Positions 46,404 through 57,514 of a stretch of 64,000 nt of DNA are shown here, one piece after another. Location of the stretch: assembly GCA_032158125.1 (NCBI GenBank), contig JASKOT010000040.1, forward strand, positions 99,914-163,913, written 5' to 3'. The position numbers and the translations under genes are program-made. The stretch's first letter is position 1, and every line of letters starts with the position of its first letter. The notes beneath the pieces were generated by a model that was given only the letters and a program-made list of their open reading frames with translations, searched no databases and was not told the DNA's origin. The DNA comes from Papiliotrema nemorosa. Lineage: Eukaryota > Basidiomycota > Tremellomycetes > Tremellales > Rhynchogastremaceae.

Positions 46404-48049
46404 ATGGGAGAGCCTAAACCCCTCACGGCGTACCAACAGACATACCACTGGCGAGTGAGTCATCCTGCACCTTTGTCCCTCCGTCCCTCTGCGTCTGCGT
46501 AGCTTGATCCACCCTTAAGTCCCGTATTGACGTGGTGTGCAGAACAAGAACTGTGGACCATGGGCTCAAGAATGGATCAAGAAAACCCTTCCGGGACTTA
46601 AAGTCGAACAAGGGGAATCTTACGCTGAGATTGTGGAAGTCACCCAAGCTACGGGTGATTGCGATTTAGGTCAAAGGAAAGGAAAGTGAGTATTAATACT
46701 GCTAAACTCGACTCGGGCGGGCCGGCTTTGGGCCGCTTGCGGTATCAACAAGTGGATTTTTCGAGTGGGGGCTGATAGAGTAGACTTTTGACCATTTACG
46801 ATTTGGAAGTGGTCGCTACGTGGAAGGGAAAGGTAGGGGATGAGGAGGTCAAGGGGAAAGTCACGGTGCCCGAGGTCAGCCACGAAGCCATCGATGGACT
46901 GTCAGATTACCAAGTGAGTCCCCCAAATCCGCATCATCTGAACAACTTGCACTATCTATGCCATGCGGCTGCCACGCATAGACGTCGAAAGTGCTCCATT
47001 GTAAATGAGATATTGACTTATGACAGTACCAATTCAGCCTCACTTCCGACTCTTCTTCCAGCGCTGAAGCCCTCCTCTCCCTGGTCAAGAAGCAATTCCC
47101 AGATATCCTCTCCAACCAGTTCAACCAACTCCGACCAGCTCTCCTTGCAGCTCACGGAGGACCACAAGAGGGCGTTTCACCTGGTGGATCGGGAGCCTCC
47201 ACTCCTGCTTATTCGCCTGCACCACCTGGAGAACCGAGGTCACAAAAACCTGCGCCCAGTGTCAAAAAGGAGGAAGAGAAAGGGTCCAAGGTTGATTTGA
47301 GCGGGACAAAGACTGTCGAAGTTGAGGCAGAGTTGCAAGCTTCGGCAGATGATCTTTGGGGTCTGCTCACGGAAGAGGGCAAAATCCCCATGTGGTCCAG
47401 ATCCGCTGCTCAGGTCAGTACCCCTGATATGGAGATGCTATTGTGGCGGGTCATGAGCTGATGAGGCAGATTAAGCTGGATGTGGGATCTTCATACTCGT
47501 TGTTCGGCGGAAACGTCACGGGCCAGATCAAAGAGGTCAAAAGGCCAGAATTGCTGGTTCAATCTTGGCAGACGAAATCGCCTGGATGGCCAAGGGAACA
47601 TTTCGGTACAATGACCATGTCTCTGAAACAGGGCGAGTCGTCGACAAAGGGTACGTCCTTATTCTCCGCAGAGAGACTCGTCTAACTGGCAGCCAAATTC
47701 AAGCTGGATGGTGTTCCAGCGGGCCTGGAGGCAGACATCGAAAAGGCAATCGATGGATTCTATGTCCGAGGGTGAGTTCATCGATATCTATACTCACGAT
47801 TAAGGACCGTGCTGATCATGCAGACTGAAATCTATGGGGTTAGTATCTTCTTCCTCATCTCGCACATTTTCCACTCCCATATCCTCCTCGAAAGATGCCG
47901 CCGGGACGACCAGAAAGCGTAGAACGCAAAGGAAGCCCAAGAGCGACCTTCAGGAAGGTGTAACTACCTCGCAGGTCGTCGGCGGGGCTATTGTCGTTGG
48001 TCTCGGCGCCGTACTCTTTGGAATGGTCTACAACTCGTTTTCGAGATGA
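46404..48049 (+). CDS. AHA1: Hsp90 co-chaperone Aha1 with a predicted C-terminal membrane anchor
   Basis: Exons 46404-46454, 46543-46685, 46784-46913, 47027-47413, 47470-47650, 47693-47771 and 47824-48049 give 398 residues. The N-domain contains N-K-N-C-G-P-W-A-x-x-W (residues 18-28), the diagnostic Aha1 motif (NxNNWHW equivalent), and E-I-V-E-V-T-Q-A-x-G-D-C-D. The C-terminal AHSA1 (START-like) domain runs from about 235 (V-E-V-E-A-E-L-Q-A-S) to G-F-Y-V-R-G-L-K-S-M-G (about 330). Aha1 binds Hsp90 and stimulates its ATPase in the cytosol. Beyond the normal end is a basic Ser-rich linker and a hydrophobic Gly/Val/Ala helix at about 374-393, ending N-S-F-S-R, which looks like a tail anchor. A GTTAGT near 47833 could splice it away in an isoform. 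Confidence 0.88.
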
Positions 48050-48552
48050 TCCGCGATGGCCATCCGCCATTATGGTGCTCTTTTCTGTGTTGTATTTGGA
48101 GAATAATGGAGATCAATGGGCTGACTCTTGTAGGTTGGGAACAATGCTTTAATTGTCGAAATCGTTGACGACAAGGGTGTCTCGGCGGGGAGGAGCGAGG
48201 CGAGATTTGCGTTGAGATCCGGTAGGAGGTATATCGCATTGCATGGATTATATAGCAGATGAATTCATGGTCAGGTCATGGACCAATCTCGCTTCAGTAG
48301 CTCAGCACGAGGAGTGGGCATAGTGTATGGGAGATCCTTGCGAGTGGGTTGAAGGGAGTGTGCCACTTTGAACCCAGCCCGACGGCCGTGTCCTTCCGCC
48401 TCCGTCGTCCGAAGTCAAAGATGATATCGATTGTTGTTCATTGAGCATTCTACGACTTGTCACTTTTCCTCATTCGACCTTTCGGCCATCAGAGCGACCC
48501 TAGGACAGGAATTTTTACCTGCGAACATTAGACTGACGGAGAATACTGCATC

Positions 48553-49495
48553 ATGGCTTCGTATGTCGCTCTCACTGAATTTTCCTTCTCCCCACTCGAC
48601 CCTCCGTCTCTTAGTACAATTCGCAATCCGCCCAGCTGGTCTGCCATTCGAGCGCCAGACATGGCAGTGGACAGCAAAATCAACTCTCATGATTCGAATC
48701 GACAGGAGAGGTGCCTGTGATTGTGCTGATGATAGTACATTTGTAAACTGGATCAAATCCCCAGCAGGTCGACAATACTTCTTCAGTGAGTCGATTTTTC
48801 CACCCAATACTTCGAAAGGATGTCCAACTCCATCATACTTCTCGCATGATTTATCCAATTTGTGGATTACTGACTACCAGGTACACATTTCTGGGGACCG
48901 GTCAGTCACACTTCTATCATTCACTCACGCTCCTACCCCTCGATTGCGTTTCAGCCTCAACGACAATATCACATTGCCGATACACTGGGAGGAACGCGTG
49001 CTAACGTCCGTATAGGTCGCAAATTGGGGTCTGCCTCTGGCTGCTATTGCCGATATCGCCAACAAGGATGAAGAGACCATCTCTGGTGTCATGTCTCCCA
49101 CCCTTGCCGCCTACTCGTAAGTCAAGACCGGGATCATCGATCTTGTCACTTCAATCTACTCTCACGTCTCCAATCCCTGACAAAGGTCTCAATGACATTG
49201 TCCCTCTCTGCCTGCCACTTGGGGCACCCGCTGACGCTCTTTTAGAATGGTGTTCATGAGATTCGCATGGCGGGTTCAACCTCGAAACTACCTCTTATTC
49301 GCATGTCACGCTACAAACGCTACCGCTCAACTAGTCCAAGAAGCTCGATGGCTGAATTACTGGAAATTCGGCGGAAGGGAAAAGAAGCATCCTGGGCTAG
49401 CAGCCGGAGACAAGATTGAGGATGCCGCGGTGGCCGTCAAGGGTAAAGCTGAGGAGGGCTTGGAAAAGGTCAAGTCGGCCGTCAAGAGTGCTTAG
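48553..49495 (+). CDS. MPC1: mitochondrial pyruvate carrier subunit 1
   Basis: Exons 48553-48560 (8 bases), 48736-48785, 48881-48900, 49016-49116 and 49246-49495 give 142 residues. It reads [30 protein letters not shown], then [22 protein letters not shown] and Q-E-A-R-W, all MPC1 hallmarks. MPC1 and its partner form the inner-membrane transporter that brings pyruvate into the matrix. The C-terminus has a charged helical extension ([10 protein letters not shown]) longer than in yeast. The first exon encodes only M-A and part of S. Confidence 0.93.
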
Positions 49496-49757
49496 GCGGT
49501 GGAACGGGGCGGTGAGGGGTTGCTGGAGGAGAAGTTTGAGGAGAAACATGGGCAGTGCGGTTCGGGAGTTGCCAATGAGCAAGATATCGTCGATTGCTCT
49601 GGCAGAGCGTGACTTTCATCTGGGCCTCCCTCCTTATCCAATGTATTCGTCGAATGCAAAAAGATCCAAACATGCAAAGTACAGCGATCTTATCATCGTC
49701 AAAGTATCTACAACAAATTTCCCGACAGTCATACTGCCTGAACAGCCTTGTACAGCC

Positions 49758-50748
49758 TCATTTCAGATGAGTCTGAGCTCCACGCAGCGCAAGATAAGCT
49801 TGATCACTGCCCGGACCCTGTATATCAGCTCGCACTTGAGCTCAGCCACGACAAGACTCACCAAGCCTCGCACAACGTGCCAGACGTCTAGACCTTTATA
49901 CCTCAACTTTGTCCTCGGGTCTGTATAGCTCGCATGAAGACCCGTGATATCGCAGTACTTTTTCGTCGGCAATAGACTCGGTGGTGCTGTGGGTGTATGA
50001 TCTGAACTATCAGCTCAATCTCTCGTACTGCGACTCGAGTATCCCTCGCCCACTCACAAGTGAAAACCTCCTTTCCAAGGGGTAAAACAACCTCCTCTTC
50101 CTCCCCACCTTCTTCCCGCTCATCCTCGTCGTCCTCTTCTCCCGGGGTGGTCCTCTCGCTCCCTAGCCCCGTGTTGGGCGTCGAGACTCCACTCAGGCCC
50201 CCTCCCGCTCCATTCCCTTTTCTACCCTTCAAATTATGCCCCCGTCGATTCTGGCCTGGAATAGCGCCTATTGGCTTTTTCTTTTTTCCTCCCGGTTCGA
50301 TAATCTCCCCTCTTGCTCTTGCTCTAGTGAGATTGGCTGGGAGAAACCCATCTCCACCGCCTATACGCTCCCTCTCGAGGACTAGGATCTGTTTGGTTGA
50401 TTTCTTGACGGACGTGGTGGTGGTGCTGGCTGTGCGGTATGGGAGTTTCGAGACGAACCCATGTGGATTCTTGAATGGTCGAGGGAGGTCTGCGTAGCTC
50501 AGACGTTCCACTAGGAGCTACCATGTCAGTGAGAGTCACGACTTGAGCTTTTCATGGGTTTCTACGGGTGCTATTGAACCCAGTGGTTGGATGTGCTCAT
50601 CCGATGAGGCGGAGAGGACGGCACAGGAGAGGACGGCACAACAACTCACCTCGGTATCACCGGCTGGCGTGCCTCCTAGGGATTTCCTACCAGGAGGAAA
50701 TCCACCCTTAGACTTGAATGGAGGCCTGAACGATTCAGTTTTGAGCAT
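49758..50748 (-). CDS. IES6: INO80 complex subunit Ies6 (YL1 C-terminal domain)
   Basis: Exons (minus) 50748-50650, 50517-50058, 50001-49862 and 49817-49758 give 252 residues. The C-terminal YL1-C domain (about 187-235) reads A-P-P-S-L-L-P-T-K-K-Y-C-D-I-T-G-L and Y-T-D-P-R-T-K-L-R-Y, then Y-L-A-L-R-G-A. The front part has F-R-P-P-F-K and K-Q-I-L-V-L-E-R-E-R, as in Ies6/INO80C, with a Glu/Asp-rich insertion (E-E-E-E-V-V-L-P-L-G-K-E-V-F-T). Ies6 with Arp5 couples ATP hydrolysis to nucleosome sliding and H2A.Z exchange by INO80. SWR1 subunit Swc2/YL1 has the same domain but is much longer and acidic at its N-terminus, so Ies6 is preferred. Tail to tail with MPC1. Confidence 0.88.
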
Positions 50749-51024
50749 GATGCCACCTATATGAAAGCTTACATGGGGGATTGGGGGGATATTGAGATGC
50801 TGTTGAATGCTTGAATTGGAAGTGTTACTCGAGATGAATCCGACGTGTTTCAGATTTCGCCATGTGGCTATCAAAGCGATCGACTTTGGACGTTGCAATT
50901 ACATGGAGCTGGTCAACATTCCACTTGTACGGTACTGCGCATGTTTGCAGGATATGTGCTGAACGTTTACAATTTCTTATCTTTGGATACTAGCTACACT
51001 GGAACATCCTATGCCTTTGACCGC

Positions 51025-52592
51025 CTACTCTGGACCGTCAATCACACACTTGATCACGAATTTGCCATCCTTATCCTTGCCGTTCTTGGTGATCTCGAAC
51101 GCTTCCAACGCATCCTTAAACTTGAACGTGTGGGTTAGGAGAGGTTCTAGATCGACAAGACCTCTAGCAACTAGGTCAATTGCCAGTGGGCTGGCAAAAT
51201 CAGCGACATTCTCGTATATGCAAAATAGCACGCACTAGTCGCCTTCGCTGTATCGCCATCCAGTCTTGATCTGGACCTCGTTGGTTGTGATTCTGAACAT
51301 TGGGATGGTGATGTCTGGCGCTCCGAATCCAGTCTGAACATATGTCCCGCTAGAATTGTCAACACAAATTCCTCAGGGGCATTCGGCGTCACCTCACCCA
51401 GGCTTGACGGCGTTTAGTCCTATTTGGATACAAGTCTCCGCTCCTGTGGCATCCATGACCAGGTCGATAGCGCCCAGTCCGCGGACCGAAGTCCCCGTTT
51501 TCAACAGCAAATCGGCCGCTGCCCTCACGGAATATTCAGGTCGAGGTTCCCCTTCCTCCTGCTTGATCTGGACAATCAGCTCAATGAATCTGGCCGGAGC
51601 ATGGCTTAGACTCGCCGGTATGTACGTATGTGTTGCAGCATACGATTTGGCAAAGTTTAACCGTTCTTCATTGATATCTACCGCGATGATCTTCTTCGCT
51701 CCGAGACCTTTGGCAACTCCCATAGCTAAGAGTCCGACAGGTCCCGCACCGAAAATGAGGACTGTCTCGCCTGTACGTAGGCCACCGACGTTGGCAATGG
51801 CATGAACAGCGACCGACAGGGGTTCCATCATCGCCCCGTATGTCAGGTCAACAGAGTCGGGGAGGGCGTAGACTGAATCGGCGGGACTGTAAGATCAACG
51901 CATAGCCTTTGACGAAAGGTACGTGGACGTACAGCTTATAGTAACGCTGCAAAGTTCCGTCGAACGGAGGGTATGCGGCAAAAGCCATATGCTCGCAAAT
52001 CTGCCTCGTCAGTGATCGCACCACGGCCAGGACGACTACTCACATTGTATCGTCCCCCTCGGCAATCATGGCACATTCTACAGGTCACTCCTGGCTCCAG
52101 AGTCACTCTAGTCCCGACTTTCAATACATCCGGCCCTACAACGGCCTCGGCCTTTGCGCTCGACTGAGCCAACTTTTCCTCGACAGCTTTGGCTTCTCGA
52201 GCTTTCGCAGCGAGATTGGATCCAAGACGAACGACGATACCGGACGACTCGTGGCCTAGACACATGGGTCCAGCACACGAAACGAGTCCCATTCGTCCAG
52301 TGTTGTAAAAGTGAACATCGGATCCGCAGATACCCTACGAATCAGTACGACCAAGATATAGCATACCGAGCTTACCGTCTTTTTGACCTCGACGAGGACT
52401 TCGTCCGGTCCTACTTCGGGCACTGGCAGCTGACACTGTTAGTATAATCTCATGGCGCATCTGTTTCCAACCACCCACCGTACCGAATGTGGTGTCGAGC
52501 TTGCCATTGAGGATGAAAGCTGGATTGTCTCTAGGCTGGAAATCTGCTGGCTCTGGTTGTGCTTCAGGATGTTGAGCCAAGGCTGACGACAT
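51025..52592 (-). CDS. zinc-dependent polyol (sorbitol/xylitol-type) dehydrogenase with insertions
   Basis: Exons (minus) 52592-52479, 52429-52376, 52334-52044, 52000-51933, 51886-51398, 51349-51236 and 51190-51025 give 431 residues, about 70 more than usual. Catalytic zinc ligands are C59 (G-I-C-G-S-D-V-H), H84-E85 (G-H-E-S-S-G) and E197 (M-M-E-P-L-S). Structural zinc cysteines are 141, 144, 147 and 155. The NAD(P) site is F-G-A-G-P-V-G at 221-227 followed by V-D-I-N. R-Y-Y near 170 and A-V-H-A in the Rossmann entry fit the sorbitol/xylitol group, which oxidises polyols to ketoses with NAD+. Extra segments: an Ala/Lys/Glu helix at about 95-118 and one at about 262-300. L-arabinitol dehydrogenase is an alternative. 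Divergent from ILV2. Confidence 0.85.
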
Positions 52593-53092
52593 CTTGTCGG
52601 ATGGGTGACTGTGGTCTGAGGGATACAGAAAGGCTGAGCTCGCGGGAGAAACCTTGAGGCCTATGTCAGGTATACAGAAGAAGATGTCTGCAGACGCAAT
52701 GAGTGGTGCACAGTTGCGGACATGCATGCGGTGGTGTATGCTGCTAGTGATTGATTATGCTGCTAACCCGGAGGAATGGCAGACCCGGAGCGATGAACAG
52801 CTCGGCAAATAACAAATGCCGAGATCATGGTGGAGTAGACCAAAGCGCCACACTCTTATATCGCCGCAGTAGGGTGTACTAACCCAGCTATAACGCCGAG
52901 AGTATGACCTCTGCCCGGCCGATGAGTGGGTGGCGACGCCCGAAGGGCATTTGGGGGATTTTTTCGAGTCGGAACAGCCGAGGCTTGTGTGTGGTCGAGT
53001 CTGGGTGCTCGCTTGGGATCTTGGGATATTCAACAGAAGGGGTCGATCTCTTTCACTTGTTCCTCATCAACACTCACCCACCTCGAATCACC
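52593..53092. other. divergent promoter region of the polyol dehydrogenase and ILV2
   Basis: 500 bases between two outward-facing starts. No Gcn4-type TGACTC site or TATA box is evident on a careful read. Confidence 0.45.
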
Positions 53093-55338
53093 ATGATCCC
53101 TCGACCAGCTCGGATCCTCCGCGCCATCCCGTCCATCTCGTCCTCGTCCTCTGCTTCAGCGCGAAATGCAGCCAGACCACTGTCCACCTCTTCCCCTGCA
53201 GCTCAACCTACAAGGGAACGAGGCATAACTCTCGATGCCAAGTCTCGAGTGCAACAGCATATCAGAAATATCCAATCCAGCTCCAAAGCTGCAGCTTCAC
53301 CAGCTGTCAGACCTGCCCCCGCTCAACATTTCCAACCTCCACCCCAAAGCCTGCCTTCTTCCGCCGTCGGTTCAGACAACCCGCTCGATCGATCAAAGGT
53401 CCGTGATGGACTCGACTACTCGTAAGTACATTGCTAGACTCGCAGGCTTCGTACTCATTGTGTAGATTCATCGGAATGTCTGGAGGACAGATCTTCCAAG
53501 AGATGATGCTCCGACACGATGTCAAGCAGGTCTTTGGTTACCCCGGAGGAGCCATCTTGCCCGTCTTTGACGCTATTTACAACTCTCCCCACTTCGACTT
53601 TGTCCTTCCCCGACACGAACAAGGTGCAGGTCACATGGCTGAAGGATACGCTCGAGTATCCGGAAAACCTGGTGTCGTCCTTGTCACTTCTGGACCCGGA
53701 GCGACCAACGTCGTCACGCCCATGCAAGATGCCCTCTCGGACGGTCTGCCCATGGTCGTCTTTTGTGGACAGGTCGCTTCCAACTTGATCGGTAGCGATG
53801 CCTTCCAAGAAGCCGACATGGTCGGTATCTCCAGGAGTTGTACAAAGTGGAACGTCATGGTCAAGGACATTGCAGAGCTGCCAAGGAGAATCAACGAGGC
53901 TTTCAAGATTGCAACATCCGGTCGACCAGGTCCCGTTCTCGTCGACCTGCCCAAAGATGTCACTGCTGCCATTCTGAGGAAACCTATCCCCGCCAAATCG
54001 GTTCAACCTGGATCATCACCTTACCTTCCCTCTACCCCACTCAACCCCGCCGCTCCTTCCGCTCCTATGCCTGGAGACTCTGCTACCATCGCCAAAGCGG
54101 CCAGCCTGATCAACGGCGCTAAGCGACCCATCATTTTCGCTGGAGCCGGTCTCCTGGCACACGAGGATGGACCTCGGCTGCTCAAGGAGCTTTCCGATAT
54201 CGGTAACATTCCCGTCACAACCACCTTCCAAGGTCTCGGTGTCTTCGATGAGCGAGATCCAAAAGCCTTGCACATGATTGGAATGCACGGTTCAGCCTAC
54301 TCCAACTACGCGCTGCAAGAGGCAGATGTCATCATCGGTCTTGGTATTCGATTCGACGACCGAGTCACCGGTAAAACCGACACCTTTGCCCCTGCTGCCC
54401 GAGCTGCCGCTCTAGAGGGTCGAGGTGGTATCATCCACTTTGAAATTCAACCCAAGAACATCAACAAGGTCATCGAGGCCGATGTGCCTGTTTTGGGAGA
54501 CGTCACTGCCTCGCTGGCCGAGCTTGTCCCTCAGATTCAAGCCAACGAGAGGACAGCATGGATGGAGAGGTGTAGGCAGATGAAGGAGAGGTATCCATTC
54601 GCTTTCACCCCTTCGCAAGAGGGACAAAAGCTCAAACCTCAAGAGGTCGTGCGGGAGTTGAACGAGCAAGCCGAGGCGATTGGAAAGGACAATGTCATCA
54701 TTGCAACTGGTGTCGGACAACATCAAATGTGGGCTTGTCAACATTATCGATGGACCAACCCTAGGTCTTGGGTGTCATCTGGTGGTCTGGGCGTAAGTCG
54801 AGCCCCTTTCAAGCTGGTTTTCGCTGATCATCTAGACAATGGGTTTCGGTCTCCCAGCTGCTATCGGCGCCAAGGTTGCCGCACCAGAGAAGGTCGTCGT
54901 CGACATTGACGGAGATGCCTCGTTCTCAATGACTGCCATGGAGCTAGCAACGGCTTCGCAATACAACATTGGTGTCAAGGTCCTGCTATTCAACAACGAG
55001 TTCCAAGGAATGGTCGAGCAATGGCAAGACCTCTTCTACGAGAACCGATACTCTCACACTCGAATGACCAACCCGGACTTTTGCAAATTATCCGAGGCCA
55101 TGGGTGCCAAAGCTCTGAGGTGTACCAGCCTGAAAGATCTGCCGACGATGATGAAGGAGTTCTTGGAGTATGACGGTACAAGACCTATCGTCATGGAATG
55201 CATCGTCTCGAGCGAGCATGTGTACCCTATGGTTCCAGCTGGAAAGGCTCTCCACGAGCAAATTGTAAGTGTCTCCGAGGTCAACCGCTCCATTCAACTA
55301 ACGCGCAGCTCCACCCTATCCTCCGATCAAAAGCCTAA
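53093..55338 (+). CDS. ILV2: acetolactate synthase catalytic subunit, mitochondrial
   Basis: Exons 53093-53421, 53466-54792, 54836-55264 and 55309-55338 give 704 residues. The first 30 residues are Arg/Ser/Ala-rich without acids, a mitochondrial presequence. The mature enzyme starts near S-F-I-G-M-S-G-G-Q-I-F and carries F-G-Y-P-G-G-A (133-139, with the family's catalytic Glu about 20 residues on in R-H-E-Q-G-A), G-P-G-A-T-N, the central FAD-binding domain, and the thiamine diphosphate motif D-G-D-A-S-F (near 578) to N-N-E-F-Q-G-M. It condenses pyruvate to acetolactate, or pyruvate with 2-ketobutyrate, the first shared step of branched-chain amino acid synthesis, and is the target of sulfonylurea herbicides. 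A separate regulatory subunit (Ilv6) would be needed for valine feedback. Confidence 0.95.
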
Positions 55339-55447
55339 GTACTGGCATAACGGTTGTCTGGTACCGAAAAACATGTCCGAATAGGACTCTTTGTCATGAT
55401 AGCTATCGAAAAGATATTTTCAGCTTTTTTCTACGGGAACTGGCGCT

Positions 55448-57224
55448 TTACGAATTACTGGTGTATATGCAACGTATCTCTTTCTCCCAATTCACCCGCT
55501 CCTGCATCATCGCAGCAACCGTCTCGTGCCTGTCGAGTACTGGGAGTGTCCTGCTTGATGCTGCGAGCAGGACCGCGACTCGACGCCGCGTCTCTTTCAG
55601 GAAGCTGAGGGTCATGTTATTCCAGGCGCTACATCTGGCGAAGGTACTCGTCTCAACGGCCATAAGCTCTTGACTTCACCGTGACAGATCCCTGGTGCAG
55701 CCTTTTGTCCAAGTCCGCACGCTGTCGAGCGACTTGGTGTGGCTCGCCGTCGTTCAAGGCAACTTCCGTATTTCCATAGCCAGTAATCTGAATTCCGCGT
55801 CATTCCCAAAGATGCCCAAGAACCGGAAATTCGATCCAAGCGATTCTATCGCATCTGCAACTTGTCCTATCCGAGGTCGTCGAGTCATCGTGTCGATGTC
55901 CGTGAAGGTTGAAATGGTCCTTAAGGCACTGATGGATTGTAATAGCTGCATGTTCGGTTCTGAAGGTCGTTCAGTCGTCTTTTCTAGCTCGAGCAGGATA
56001 CCTATGCATGTCTTTAGAATGGCGTTTAGGTCATTATCGGTGGTTGTGTCGGGTCGTATGATGGTCAGTGTCGCAGTCATAATGCTCGCGAGACGGTCGA
56101 GAAGCGGAGTCGGTAGTCGAGTTGTTGGAAGAGGTGTGGGTCGTAACGTGGGCGATGTTGGCGAGTGAGAGAGCAGGGTGGAGCTCGCTGAACTCCGGCG
56201 GTCATATGTCGACGGAATGCCGAGATTAGCGAGTGTATTGGAAGAAGAAAGAAGTGAAGGTGGATCGGGAGAGGGTAACTGCGAAAAGGTCAATACAATC
56301 AGCAGAGGGTTCTCACGTATTGATCATCGAGCTCCATATCGTCTCCTCGTGTTTCTCCGTAAAGTATAGACATCGGCGAGACATCCTTACGCACATTCAG
56401 CATATCCTCACCGTTCGTCTGGATATCGAGATCCCGGATGATATGCTCAAGCCGTATAGCGGTGTATCCACGCACCGTTGGAACGTCGTTTGATTCCGCC
56501 TGAAAGTCAGCTCTGGCTAAGCGGGTATGACAATGTACTCGCAAGTAGGAGAAGGTTTTGATCATTTGACCAAAGAGTCACATGAGAGCTTTTGGCGAAG
56601 AATAGACAACAATCCAATATCTTATCGTCCCCTTTGACAAGCTACCATCGTCAGATTCCCCATAGTTCCAGCGAGGAAGTCATTTACGTTTGCGTCATTG
56701 TGTTCCGACCATTTTTGGAACCTTATACATCCTTGTCCCGGATCCCGCGTTGTTCGAGTGATATCCAACAACCATCTCGTAGCTGCTTTCGCTAGATCAC
56801 CCTTGGTGACTGGTCCATCTGGGGTCGTTCCTGCTGGTGCGGTCGATACCTTGAGTCCATCGAGTTCTGATGATGAGCCACCTTTTCAGCAGATGGGTCA
56901 CAAGAAGCCCATCTCACCATTTATCACCGTGCTAGGGATGAGTAAGGCGTGATTGGACGGTGAAGCTTTATTGAGAACAGTATAGAGTTGTCGAACCATA
57001 TTCAAATGGTCAATCAGGATATTCGTGTCAAGAGCGATATACCTCTTTCCAGTCTAGTAGTCAGCTCAAGGAACATGAGTGCCCACTGGAGCTCACCTGC
57101 GGTTCTGGGTTGCCCATTTCCACATCTTCCAGCAGATTGGTGAGAGAGCCATGATTGCTCTGAACTGGTGATACGTCCGGCGTAGAAGTCACAAGGTAAG
57201 GGTACCTCCACCCGGCACTTCCAT
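55448..57224 (-). CDS. SWT1: PIN-domain endoribonuclease of the SWT1 family
   Basis: Exons (minus) 57224-57206, 57164-57097, 57053-56918, 56866-56688, 56641-56543, 56499-56317, 56278-55764 and 55673-55448 give 474 residues. The PIN core reads Y-I-A-L-D-T-N-I-L-I (acid D38), I-N-E-L-D-G-L-K (E75, D77), G-D-D-K-I-L-D-C-C (D139, D140) and L-W-S-N-D-Q-N-L (D161), a complete set of metal-binding acids. Swt1 cleaves leaky mRNPs near nuclear pores in yeast. The C-terminal half is Ser/Pro-rich then helical (L-L-D-R-L-A-S-I-M), as in SWT1. The intron 56500-56542 must use a GC donor (GCGAGT) to keep frame. The last exon junction (55674-55763) is less certain: without it the protein ends at 55754. Confidence 0.8.
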
Positions 57225-57514
57225 GACTCGAGATCATACTCTACTCTGCGTCGGCTACTCAGGCGACTTGTTGATGATGAATGTCCATAGTGCCAGAGGT
57301 GAAGCAACAGACAAAAAATGTCCCGTCCAAGAATCCCCCTTTGTGTTTCAGGTTGTTGTGAGTGTGGGGTCCCCTCATTGTTATCAGATTTCGACATTTC
57401 AGACTACGAGTACTGATCCCCAAGCCCGCCATCTTGATTCTCTTGTTGACTTTGATTGTTGCTCTTTTTTCCATTCTTCTGTCTAAAGTTGGATCTGGAA
57501 TCTTTGACTACGAT
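57225..57514. promoter_or_regulatory. divergent promoter of SWT1 and the inositol monophosphatase
   Basis: 290 bases between opposing starts. An open frame (57362 onward) could extend the phosphatase N-terminus hydrophobically but has no ATG, so it is taken as leader. Confidence 0.45.

Noticed and set aside
53455..54006. 183-codon minus-strand frame opposite ILV2
   Set aside because: It lies entirely within the conserved ILV2 exon.
56539..56543. Apparent frameshift in SWT1 when a GTACAT donor is used
   Set aside because: A GC donor four bases earlier restores the frame and the conserved PIN sequence, so no frameshift is needed.
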